DNA of 64,000 nt. Source: Wolfiporia cocos. Its lineage: Eukaryota; Basidiomycota; Agaricomycetes; Polyporales; Phaeolaceae. The position numbers were made by a program, and so were the translations under genes. The notes beneath the pieces were generated by a model. The model saw nothing but the letters and a program-made list of their open reading frames with translations, searched no databases and was not told the origin of the DNA. Shown here in pieces: positions 47,245 to 57,848 of this stretch (positions within the stretch are counted from its first letter, which is position 1; each line of letters opens with the position of its first letter). The stretch covers positions 372,001 through 436,000 of the forward strand of contig JACCLO010000009.1 in assembly GCA_029448655.1 (NCBI GenBank), read 5' to 3'.

Positions 47245-49337
47245 ATGTCTGAGCTTCAGTCGTATGTTGAACACTGGCTACGCGAGTTTGCGTTGGCAGT
47301 CTCCAACGGCGATGTCGCCGCGCTCACGCAAACAATCCTGCCTCATGGTTGGCTCCGCGATCTCTTGGTCTTCACCTGGAACTTCCGCTCACTTGGTGGG
47401 CGCACCAAGATCTCTGCATATCTTGCGGAAACGCTCGCACCCGCGCACCTGTCTGGATTTGAGCTTGACAAGCGTGAAGGGTTGCATCCAGAGCGAGCGC
47501 CAGATGGCACTATTGGTGCTGGATTCACTTTCGACATGCCCGCCCGTCGCGGCCGTGGGTACGTCCGACTCCTCGAGAGCGAGGGAGGCAAGTGGAGGGC
47601 CATCTCGGTTCTTATGATGGTGGAAGAGATCAAGGGGCATGAGGAACGTGGTGCAGAATTGGGCACGTACGAGGGGCATACAGTATCTTGGGAAGAGGTG
47701 CATCAAGACAGGCGATCGAATATCGAGCGCGATCCTTACGTGGTCATAAGTAAGTTTGCAGTTGTGCATGAGCGATTGGAGAGACTGAGAATGTATGTAA
47801 ATCTAGTGGGTGCGGGACAGAACGGATTGATGATGGCAGCGCGTTTCAAGCAAATGAACCTACCGGCGCTCGTGATCGAGAAGAAGCGGCGAGTCGGAGA
47901 CCAGTGGAGGGAGCGTTACCCAACGCTTTCTCTCCACTCTATAAAGAACCATCACACGAGTATGTCTTCGTCCATAATGTTCTATGAGATCTGTGCTGAA
48001 CTACATCAGTGCTGTATCAGCCCTACCCTGCAAACTGGCCAGAATTCACGCCCCGTGATAAGATGGCAGACTGGCTTGAGCAGTACTCGATCTCGCAAGA
48101 TCTGGTCGTCTGGACAAACTCATACCCCAAGCCTGGCGCGACATACGACCCTTCCACCAAGCGATGGTCCATTATAGTCAGTAAAGATGGAACAGATGTT
48201 ACACTACATCCCGCACACATCGTTTCCGCGATCGGGTCCACAGGTCCACCGCGTATCCCCAGGCTACCCGGGAAGGAAGTCTTCAGGGGAATTACGATGC
48301 ATTCGAGTGAATACCGCGGTGGCGCAGAATTCGCCGGCAAGCGTGCAATAGTAGTAGGCGCCGGGCAATCTGGCGCTGACATTTCGCAGGACCTCGCGGT
48401 ACGCGGCGCCGCGGCGGTCACGATGGTACAGCGCTCAACAACATGTGTCATCTCGCGCGACACAGGCGCGGGCGTGGAACGCAAGATATATCTTGACGGA
48501 GTGCCAGCCGATATATGCGACATCAAATTCAATGCTGTACCGCTGGGGCTTCGGAGGAAAGAGGGGAACGAGCAGGAGGCGTTGCAATGGGAACAAGAGG
48601 CGGCATTACACGCGAAGCTCAGGAGCAGCGGCTTGAAGCTGAACATGGGTAAAGACGGATCCGGCCACGTCTTCCTGATCTACGAGAGGCTTGGAGGTAA
48701 GCTGATCATGACCCGTATGTACACAGACTAATGCCATGCCTAGGATATTGTGAGGGACTTTGTTTCAGTCGCTGATGTTCCTGACGACCTGTCACAGGGT
48801 GGGATGTTGGTCTGGCCGACTTAATCGAGTCAGGTCAGGTCATAGTGAAGTCTGGTATAGAAATTGCGAACTTTACGGAGAGTGGAGTGGTTTTCACCGA
48901 TGGCTCTGAGCTGCCTGCCGATCTGGTAATCTTCGCGTGAGTGTAACTTGATATATTGTGGCGACTGACTGAACCTGTTTGTACGGCGTAGGACCGGATG
49001 GCATGATCCACGCACTACGCTACGCGAGATATGCGGTGCGGAAGTAGTGGATGGAACGCCTGAGGCATGGGGAATGGACGAGGAGGGCGAGATCAAAGGA
49101 ACTTGCAGACCGACTGGCCATCCTGGCGTCCGTACAATCCCATTATGCGTAGAGATTGCTATGCTGACTTCGATCGCTCAGCTATGGTACGCAGTAGGCG
49201 ACTTCGCCACCACTCGATATTACTCGAAACTGCTGGTACGTTCTCTCGTTGCGATCTGCAGTGATATTTGACGAGCCATTGAGTTGCAGGCATTGCAGCT
49301 CAAAGCGATACAGATAGGAATGCTCTCATCGGCGTGA
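47245..49337 (+). CDS. NTF2-like + FAD-dependent monooxygenase, copy 5
   Basis: Eight exons join in phase: 47245-47749, 47807-47959, 48010-48696, 48744-48749, 48798-48936, 48992-49127, 49182-49235 and 49290-49337, giving 575 residues. Residues 1-168 are the NTF2-like part (HGWLRDLLVFTWNFRSLGG). The FAD turn GAGQNG is at 170-175, followed by GDQWRERYPTLSLHS. The FMO motif FRGITMHSSEY is at about 311-321, the NADPH turn GAGQSG at 336-341 and the late motif TGWHDPRTTLREI near 500. Exon 4 is only six bases. Intron 1 is 57 bases long and free of stops in frame, so keeping it would add 19 residues. It differs from copy 4 at only a minority of residues. The substrate is unknown. Confidence 0.9.
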
Positions 49338-50364
49338 TATTTACTGCGCATATACTCGAGTCGTGTCGCTTTCTGCAGAGAGGGCCATGGAGATCATCTA
49401 TGAACCAGGGCTTAGATACTGTCAGCTCGTAAATTAGTATGACGAGTTGTTCAATTACCTGCCTGCTCCCGACCTTCGACGACGAAGATCCGTATTGCGC
49501 TAAAATCAAGCAGAAATGAGCGAGAGCAGGACTTTAAAATCCAATTCACCGAACAGGTCGAGCTTGGGCATCGTAAAACATCGGCTGTGAACAGTAAGGT
49601 TACCAGAACGTCAGCAGAGACGACGGCCTGAGGGTTACTTAGTAATCAAGTCAGATGTTGCCACATTTCTCGATGCTTTGTGTTTCGTCGCATAAGCTTA
49701 TGAGTAATTGGAGTCGTAGACGTACGCATCGTGCGAGGATGAGTCGTCTTAGGAATGATCAGTACTAGATTAAACTGATATAGTATCTCCGTGAGGATAA
49801 GCAATAAGAAGGGGTCGTTTCATCGTTTGTGCAGCACCGAAATTCCTTGTTGCGAGATCACCTTAAGATTCCAAACCTGGGCCTTCTCGCCGTTAAGCGC
49901 TACATCGTTGGAGGGCTGCAATGGAGCCGCATCCAGTAGACTCAGTATGCATTGTCGTAGTGTATGTATAGTGCGTTGGTGCAAGTGACGTGAATCAGGC
50001 GATGGCGCGGGCCAGAGATGCTCGGAGCTAACTATGCTGAGGCAGATCTAAGGGATATCTTGAAGTCACCCTCTCAGCCCATCCGCTAACCATTTCTCCT
50101 GTATGCGATTAAGGAGGTGACAGATATTACGCACCATTTTCACATGCATAACATGCATAGATGGGCATCCGACAGTTGCTGAGCAATGATGCGTCGTACG
50201 AGAGGAGCTTGCCTCATTTGGCTTAACTCCGATCTTGATCTCCCCGCCGGCCTTAGCACTTCTCTTGATCCCTCGATGGTTAATAATCGCCCAATGTTAA
50301 GTGGTTGACGTCAAGCGCTTCACGCGTGGGTGCCTCAGGCACATCAGTTGAGATATATCAATTG

Positions 50365-50760
50365 CTAGCTGCAGTAGCTGTAGGCGCCAGTGGTACTGTT
50401 CAATAGTGCACTGTAAATAAGAGCAGTGAGCATTGCGGCCACCGCCAGACTACAATTGCGCATTGGTACATAACGAGCTAGCGTATTGGTCTCCATCTCG
50501 TGCGTTGACTCAGAGATAAACTTGCATCCGTACTCCGAGTTAAGCAAATTGGCCGAGGCTGATCGATAAAGTGTCTCATCTCCATGGTCGAAGGAACGAC
50601 TAAGACGTTCTGATAAGTATCCAGTGGCTCCTTTTGGCTAGTATCAATATTATTGAACGAAGATACTGGTAAGCAGCGTTGAGGTCACTTCGAGCGCGTG
50701 TTTGGCCACTAGCAGCCCAAATTGATCATCATCACGCTGTTGCTGAACCAAAATGCTTCA
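50365..50760 (-). pseudogene. remnant of gene Y, right copy
   Basis: This is the better of two copies. One island reads FGLLVAKHALEVTSTLLTSI (about 50725-50665). A second, after a gap, reads GDETLYRSASANLLNSEYG, then ARYVPMRNCSLAVAAMLTAL and a stop at 50365-50367. The end is hydrophobic and could be a membrane segment. The left copy at 34500-34900 is more damaged. The family is not recognised. Confidence 0.4.
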
Positions 50761-50935
50761 CGATCATGTGTGAAGTAGGCGTTATGGCCGTTTTAAAGGA
50801 GACAAAGGTCATCCGATAGGTGTGATAGCTCTGCATTCTGCTTGGTGTTCCCACTAGGCCAGATATGTAGGATTTGTCAAATTCGGGAGGGAGGAAACAT
50901 CATTCATGATTTGACATTATATTGCTGTAGCAAAT

Positions 50936-51737
50936 ATAGGACCTGACTGTTGCTCTGTGATGCGAAGATGAGTCGAAATCCTTGCCCTCGTGAGCACAAA
51001 CCGCTGCTCGCCATACGGATATTCGTATTACACCATCAGACCTAACTGGGATTCTGCGCGCCAACGGTGTGAAGGTACGCTCACTCGTCGAACAGCTCAA
51101 GCCTATCATCGCACGAGTGCCTGGTGGCCCTGGTCTTCTCCTTCATAGTGTGCGTATACAAGGCGTCCGGTTGCCGTTTCAGCCGTATCGTAAGTTGGGA
51201 GATGCGTACAATTATGCGGCCGTGCTGGCTGCATACTATCGGGCACCGATCACGAGCTAGCTTTGTTCTCATAGAAGTCCCAGCAGCCATGTCTCGAGCG
51301 CGCTATGGGCCAACCTGAGTCGGTGAGTAGCCGGCGCCTTCGGACTTCTTACCATGCGTTACGGTAAGACCTGTACACCGTCATCGAAGCACCGATTCGG
51401 GCAGTTCGGTATCCCATCATGTTCATATTATCGTCATGCATGTACACGTGAGCTGATGGGCCTCATTGAAGCTTGAAAAGCCGCCTGCCCTGGACGTTAA
51501 TGTTAATTTGATTTAGAACCTGCAACCCTCCTCGTACGTACATTCTTGACACTCAAGTAAGCCGACCTACACTCGTGCATTGCAGAGACTGTTACTCCTT
51601 ACTTGCGAATAGCGATCACTCACTTTTGGCGGCCGACCAAAATCCGCAGACATCACAGGTGCGCGACATCCATCCATTGTACTTGTATCTCTTATCATCT
51701 CGAAGGCTCATATCTTGAAATGCGCTGCGTACGCAGG
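50936..51737. other. intergenic, no gene seen
   Basis: This lies between the outer end of the right arm and the CoA ligase. No monooxygenase copy follows the arm here, unlike on the left side. Nothing was recognised in any frame. Confidence 0.4.
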
Positions 51738-54527
51738 ATGGCAGAGATCCAAGGAGGCCCCCTGCCTTTCATTCCCGATGATGTAACGGTGCCACAGTTC
51801 TTGCTGGACTCCCAGCATCCATCCAGGCCCGTCGCAATCAACGCCGATGTCTCATGGCTGATTGACGATTCCACTGGACGGAAGATGGGATACGAAGAGG
51901 TGGGTACCCATGCCGGAGCGCGTATCATTCACACGGGAATGCCCGATCCCGGCGATGATCCTGTGATGGACCGTGGGGAACGTCAAGCAGCCGGTTAGTG
52001 TGGCTGAGCGCTCAGATCCGCTGACTGCTGCTTTCCAGATCTGCTCCCGTACAAATGGTCTGGCAAATGCGCTGCATCTGCGATGGAATATCGGTAAATA
52101 CTTATCGCTGAGCGGTAGAACAGGACTTATGTTGTCATTTCAGGAGAGAATGATGTTGGTACGAAGATTGATTGTTGGAAATCATCACAGAGATTCCAAA
52201 TGACGTCGTTCATAGTCTGCATCTTCAGTCCCAACCATATGGGTAAGGATGTCTAATCGGTAAAACTCCGGAATTGTGGGTGATTTACTCATTCTCATAG
52301 ACTATCCTGCGATGATATGGTACGGGAGGCGACTTCATACAATGACTGGGATGTACAGTTACTCAGACCGAGTTATGTAATTTCCAGGGCGATCCACAGG
52401 CTGGGAGCAATTGTAACGTATGCAAAACCCATCTCATCTCATACCGTCTTTACCCATCCGTGTTATTAACAGAACAGCAAACCCTGCCTATACCGTAGAA
52501 GAACTGGTACACCAGCTCAGAATCACCAGTGCGAAGCTCATTCTCGTGCATTCACGAAATGTCGATACGGCGCTAGCGGCTGCAAAAGCGGTCGGCATTT
52601 CTCCACAGTTCATCGCATTAGTTGACCTGCTTCCCGCCTCTCCCTCACGAGGCGCTGACTTCATGACTGTTCCGGAACTGATCAAGGAGGGCTCGTCGCA
52701 GCCTGCGAGTTTCGCGGAGCGGAAGCTGGCACCGGGAGAGGCGCGGACGAAGGTGGCCTTCCTCAGCTTCTCGAGCGGGACAACGGGGCTGCCCAAAGTC
52801 AGTGCGCGTTCCGTGACGGAATAGTAGTATCATTGTGGGGCTGACTGAGTTGCCGACGTAAAGGCCCTGATAATCCCGCATTATGCCTTGGTCGCAAACA
52901 TCGTCCAGGTTGCCACGTTTATGAACGGGGACACAAGGCCTATGGAGTCGAGGAGGTTTCGTCCTGGCGATGTGGTCTATGCTGGTGCGCTATGCGGCCA
53001 AATGTTTCAGACTGCGTTGTCCACTAACACGGTACAATGGTAGCTCTGCCTTTCTACCGTGAGTTCAGTCACGTACTCGTGTAGATTGCGAGAGAGGTTC
53101 GATTACATACTCAGATGTGTTTGGCCTGGCCTTCGTCATGCACTCGCTGCTCTTCTATGGCGTGAGTACAAGAATTATATGCAATACTAGAATCACGGAT
53201 ACATCACTTATCCTGTTCGCAGCATACGCTCGTTGTTGTGCCAAAATTCAACGTCGTCGACATGCTGAAGAGTATAGAGCGCTACCGGATCAATGTTTTA
53301 CCGTAAGTAATCATTGGTACTCCATGGGTATTGCAGCCCGCTCCTGATATGGTGCACACCCAGAACTGTCCCCCCCATGTTCGTGCTCTTATGCAAGGTT
53401 CGCCAGCCTGTGTCGGCATCAACGACCACACCGACTAACACACCGCGCAGCACCCCGACGTCCCGAAGCACGACTTGAGCTCCGTCCGCTATATCCACTG
53501 CGGCGGGGCGCCGCTCTCCGGCGAGCTCACCACGCGGCTAGCACAGACGTTCCCACACATCGGGATCGGCCAGGGCTTCGGTGAGCGCGCGCGGGCGGCA
53601 CACTCTGCGCGCGGTCTGCTGACGGCACGCCAGGGATGACCGAGGCGTTCGCGAACACGATGACGCCCCTAAGCCAGCACGTCGGCACGCCCGGCGCCGT
53701 GGGCGTGCTCATCCCAGGAGCCACCGCGCGCGTGCTGCGCGCGGACGGGAGCGTGGCGGCGTACGGAGAGCCGGGGCAGCTTGTGCTCAGGAGCTCCGCG
53801 ATGGCGCTGGGGTACCTCGGCGACGAGAAGGCGTACGTGCGTCGCTGTGTCGGCCGGGCTGCACCTGATTGCTGGATACAGGACGAAGGAGACGTTTGTG
53901 GATGGGTGGCTGTACTCGGGAGACGAGGTGACCGTCAACGAGAAGGGCGAGCTGTTCGTGCTGGACCGCGTCAAGGTCGGTGTGGCTATTCCGTGCTCGC
54001 GCGCATGCAGGTTGATGTACGGTTCCAGGAGCTACTCAAGGTTAGAGGCTTCCACGGTAGGTGATGAGTCGACAAGCAGATCGCGCAGATGGTGACATTG
54101 CGCGGCGTTAGTGGCACCAGCAGAGATCGAGGGGTATCTCCTCCAGCATCCTGACGTCGCCGACGCGTGTGTCGTCAGTATTTTGGACGAATACCACGGC
54201 GACCTCCCCTTGGCGTTCGTCGTGCCGAGCGTGAGCGCACAGGCGCGCATCAGGCGGGACCCCGCGCAAGCAGATGCGATCAAGGCTGAACTCGTCAAGG
54301 TGGGTATCGACAAATGACGCCGGCGCAGATGCAACTGACTCGCGATGCGAGCGCAGCACGTCGCGGACGGCAAGGCCTATTACAAGCAGCTGGCCGCGGG
54401 CGTCGTGCTCACCGACACCATTCCGAAGAACCCTAGCGGGAAGCTGCTGCGCCGCATTTTGCGCGACCGTGCACGCGGGATGTGGAAGAACGGAGAGTTG
54501 TCGCTCGGGGTCAAGGCCAAACTGTGA
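51738..54527 (+). CDS. 4-coumarate-CoA-ligase-like acyl/aryl-CoA synthetase, PTS1
   Basis: Eighteen exons join in phase and give 579 residues; key ones are 51738-51899, 52473-52797, 52864-52984, 53451-53580, 53634-53832, 53882-53975, 54112-54299 and 54357-54527. Several are only 15-30 bases long. This is an ANL-superfamily enzyme that makes an acyl-AMP and then an acyl-CoA. Motifs in order: [28 protein letters not shown], the ATP-binding loop [59 protein letters not shown]-like, [35 protein letters not shown] and, with the catalytic Lys, [12 protein letters not shown]. The protein ends in AKL, a peroxisomal targeting signal of type 1. Substrates of such fungal enzymes range from fatty to cinnamic acids; the exact one is unknown. 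The 3' half is markedly richer in G and C than the 5' half. Confidence 0.9.
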
Positions 54528-56301
54528 AGTGTTTCCCTCCACTGCGTCTGCAGCATGGAAAGGTTCAATTCGAAACGTGATCGGTTGCACCGCTCGGCGA
54601 TTCGGTCTAGATTGTTTCGGGTTGGGTATTTATTGGACTTGACAAATTGATTGCAAAATACTCTCTCGAGCTCGCGTGACGATGTCTGTCTGTAAAAGAG
54701 AAATTGGAATTGGATGGGAAGCTGCTTTATCTATCCTACCGCAGTGAACATGCTGGGCTTGTACACGATCCACCCGCGTCAGATATGTCCCGGTGATAGC
54801 CCAGAGAGACCCAGCTAGACGCCCGGAACCCAGATGCCCAGACACAGCCCCAGTTTCATCGCCAGTGGAGTACAGCCTCGACAAAAAGTGCCCAGACGAT
54901 GGATGTAGAGTCTGGGTTGTCGGCACCGTTACTCCGGCCAGATGGATTGCTCATACTGTGGTGACATGGTGCAAGGAAATGAGCAAGAGGGCTAAGCGGG
55001 TGGCTTTTAAGTCGGATCTAGGCGCGATGAGGCAGAGGACTTGAGAGGGACACGAAACAGAGGAGCTGAGTGTCAGTGGGAGCTAGCGAAGGGATATTGC
55101 TCGAGTGCACGTGGAAGGTCACCTCACAATGTAATACTACTGCGATGAGCAGCGCCACGTGATATTGCTTTCTGACCTCGCTCTCGATGGATGCATGCCT
55201 TCGAGTCAGCGGAGGGGGAGAACATGGGCGGCTCGGATTGCGTTGATGGAGCCAATGGGCGGGCAGGGAGGTAGGTTAATCAGCGGCGGGCCAACCCGTG
55301 ATGCAATGTGTGGTATAGAGCTGTTGCGGGGACTAGGCTGCCGCTAGGACGTCTGGGATGTGGTCAGACATGGAAAGGAGGGCATGGACGGATGAATATG
55401 CACGGTGGCGTCATGGAAGATGCCGCCGCGAACACTATGCCTTCCACGGAGCAACGTGCGTGACGCACAACAGCATGGCGCATATATAGCCTGCACAGCG
55501 AGCGATGGCCGGCCCTTTCCCCCTCGCCCGCAATCCGTTTACTACCACGCGCGGACACCCACCCAAGCGCGGAGCAAAACGAGCAGATGCATGACCGCGA
55601 ACGTGGAACGCGTCCCATGACGCATGCAGCGTGAGTCTGTCACGCAGCGCACAGTCCCGTGGCGCACGTACGTATTCCGCCTTTTGCTTTTCCCCCATCC
55701 TGCGCACTCCAACGACACAAACACGGCCAGCGAAACCGCACTAGGTTGGATCGACATTTGCCTCCACGCCTCATTGATGGCGAGCAGGACAAGCGCCGAC
55801 CACCGCTAGCGCTCTCAGTTCTTCAGCTCTTGCTTGGCGAGTCGCGTAACACAGTGCACAGACACAGCAGCGAACAAACAGTACGTACAGACAAAACGGC
55901 AAACAGAAAACAAAACGAGGAGAAGAGGGGAAACTGGCAAAAGAAGTAACGCTCTGGCGAGCGGCTACTCACCGATTGCGGCGCGCGCCAGAGCCAGGCG
56001 ATGGAGGAGACGCGCAATCTGAAATGCAGAGTGCGTCTCAATGATATACGTACCTGGGGAGAGCGCGAAGAGCGGTGCCCTGGCCGACTACTTAGGGCGC
56101 ATGCTGTGCCCGCGGCATTGCCAAAGGCAGAAACCCGCCCTGTACGTCCTCTTCTGGGTCATCCGCTGACCTCGTCCGCAACCCGGCGTGGATGCTCCTA
56201 TAAGCGCAGAGTGTGCGTCGGCGACGGAGCATTGCTCTGTCCGCTCGCGTGCAGAGGCATACGGAAATCCCCCTCCCCTTCACGTTGATCTGCAAACGCG
56301 C
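54528..56301. other. intergenic, promoter side of gene C
   Basis: No conserved protein was recognised. It holds the shared promoter element at 55615 and a TATA-like gcatatatagcc at about 55478. The distance from the element to gene C is about 500 bases longer than in A and B, so an insertion has occurred there. Confidence 0.45.
55615..55624 (+). promoter_or_regulatory. shared promoter element core, gene C
   Basis: CCATGACGCA is preceded by gcgt, as in gene B (gcgtcccatgacgca). The second shared string, gtcacgcagcgca, follows at 55639-55651. Confidence 0.5.
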
Positions 56302-57463
56302 ATGACAGCGGCGACACGCCACCCATCGTCGCCGACGTCGTCGGCGGTGTCGCTCGCGTCAGCATCGACCACGACGCTGGTCGAAGACGCGGAGCCGAAC
56401 GGGCCCACAGGATTGGACGAGCAGCAAGCGGGCGGTGAGTAGCCTTGTGCTATCGCTCTGGGTGTTATCGCAGAGATAAGGGGCGCAGATCGGGCACACA
56501 ATCTGCTCGGCCGGACGCGTCTCCGGACAGTCCTGTGCTCGTTCTCTTCCAGGCCAGCGTCCTCGCACTGCCAGGAACAGTCCGACGACTCTTATCTCCC
56601 TCCTCTCCTATCCTTCTCTGTCTGCCGACCCCCATTGCTCCTCATGCTGACGACTACGACGACGACGACAAACGCTGACTCGGCTGCGACGGCAGACGCC
56701 GATGGCGAAAGCACGCACTCCAGCACCCGCTCCTCGACCCGCTCCGTCTCCCGCAGCCGCGACTTTGTGCGTCCGCCGTGTCCACTCACACGACCCGCGC
56801 ACTGACAGCACGCCGCAGCAATCCTCTGGGCGCGGCGGGATAGGCAACATCCGCCGCGCGTCACAGGACACGGCGCAGGCCAGCGGCGCCTCCGGCGACC
56901 AAGGCCCTCCCGAGGACGTCTCGGTCGTGCGCGGGCGCGAGCCGCCCCCCGCCGAGTCCGACCGCGTGAGCCCCCTCGCCGCCCATCCCGTCTGCCCGCG
57001 CTGACACACGCATCCGTGCAGACCCGCTCGACGGGCCGCGGCGGGGTGGGCAACATCCGGAGCAGCAGCGTCGCGCGCTCCGTGTCGCGCATCGTGCGCA
57101 CGGACGCGCACCCGCAGACGGCGAGCCTCCTGCGCGACCGCGCGCGCGAGGAGGCCGAGTACGAGCGCATCGTCCTCCTCGCGCGCGAGGAGGAGATGCG
57201 CGCGACGAAGGTGCGCCGCCGCCCCTGCGCTGCCGTGCGCGCGAGCTGACGCCCCACAGCACTCGTCTGGCCGCGGCGGCGTGGGCAACATCTCGCGATC
57301 AAAGTCCACTTCAAAGGCGAAGTCCAAGTCCAAGGGCTCGCGCGCGGCGGCCCGTCTGCGCTCGCTCTCGCGCGGGCCCGCGCCGGAGCACGCACAACCG
57401 CATCCGATCGGGCGCGGCGGCGCGGGGAACGCCGTACAGGGCACCGCCGCTGAGGACGAGTGA
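56302..57463 (+). CDS. GRGGxGN-repeat protein C (DUF3602 / PAR32-like)
   Basis: Five exons join in phase: 56302-56434, 56696-56766, 56819-56965, 57022-57210 and 57260-57463, giving 247 residues. The start MTAATRHPSSPTSSAVSLAS lines up with gene B; another in-frame ATG lies upstream at 56188. The SGRGGxGN motif occurs four times, opening exons 3, 4 and 5 and once more near the end (IGRGGAGNAVQG). Exon 2 encodes HSSTRSSTRSVSRSRDF, exon 4 a charged helix (REEAEYERIVLLAREEEMR). The final exon is longer than in A and B, with a Lys/Ser-rich stretch. The gene lies in GC-rich DNA and shares all intron positions with A and B. Gene D starts 385 bases downstream on the same strand. It may be the founder of the family in this region, since its C-terminus is the most complete; that is inference. 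Confidence 0.87.
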
Positions 57464-57721
57464 GTGTCGCTTCGTTCGATATCTGCGCGGTGTCGATCGC
57501 GCATGCGTGTGTGCATGCGCCAATCGCTCCTGCTCCGCCTTGCGCGGGCTTCCCTGAGCGACGCACTCCTTCTCGGGGCGTTTTGGTATTTGGGTGCGTG
57601 CGGTGGGATGTGGGAGGCGTTCCCACCGGCGCCGTCGCGGAACGCGATCGGGACGTCGTCCTGCTTCGCGCCTTCGCGTTCGCTCGGCTGCGCGCTATTT
57701 TCGCACCGTCCGCACTCTGTC

Positions 57722-57727
57722 TATATA
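57722..57727 (+). promoter_or_regulatory. TATA box of gene D
   Basis: TATATA lies 122 bases before the ATG at 57849, in an otherwise GC-rich stretch. Confidence 0.5.
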
Positions 57728-57848
57728 GCCCCCTCCCGTGCGCGTCGTCGTCTCCTCTCTCCCGCATCCACGCATCCACGCACACAAGCCCACCGCTCCC
57801 TGCCTGCCGCGTACGAAACGCCCAGCTAATCACGCATCGCCCAGACAA

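Larger units (their letters stand above)
45050..50935 (-). repeat. right arm of large inverted duplication
   Basis: This is the reverse-complement partner of 34320-40250; matched points are listed with the left arm. It carries monooxygenase copy 5 and the remnants of genes X and Y in mirrored order. The arms are separated by a spacer of about 4.8 kb that contains GRGGxGN gene B. Confidence 0.9.

Noticed and set aside
48023..48646. 207-codon minus-strand open frame; a similar one at 36575-37084 on the plus strand
   Set aside because: Both are antisense to the large exon of monooxygenase copies 5 and 4; conservation follows from the real gene.
34320..50935. terminal inverted repeats of a giant transposon
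   Set aside because: The arms carry ordinary genes with introns, and no transposase, target-site duplication or known terminal motif was seen at the ends.
56592..57848. 418-codon open frame on the minus strand, and an overlapping 302-codon one
   Set aside because: It is antisense to GRGGxGN gene C, whose five exons match A and B. The long frames follow from GC-rich codon use.
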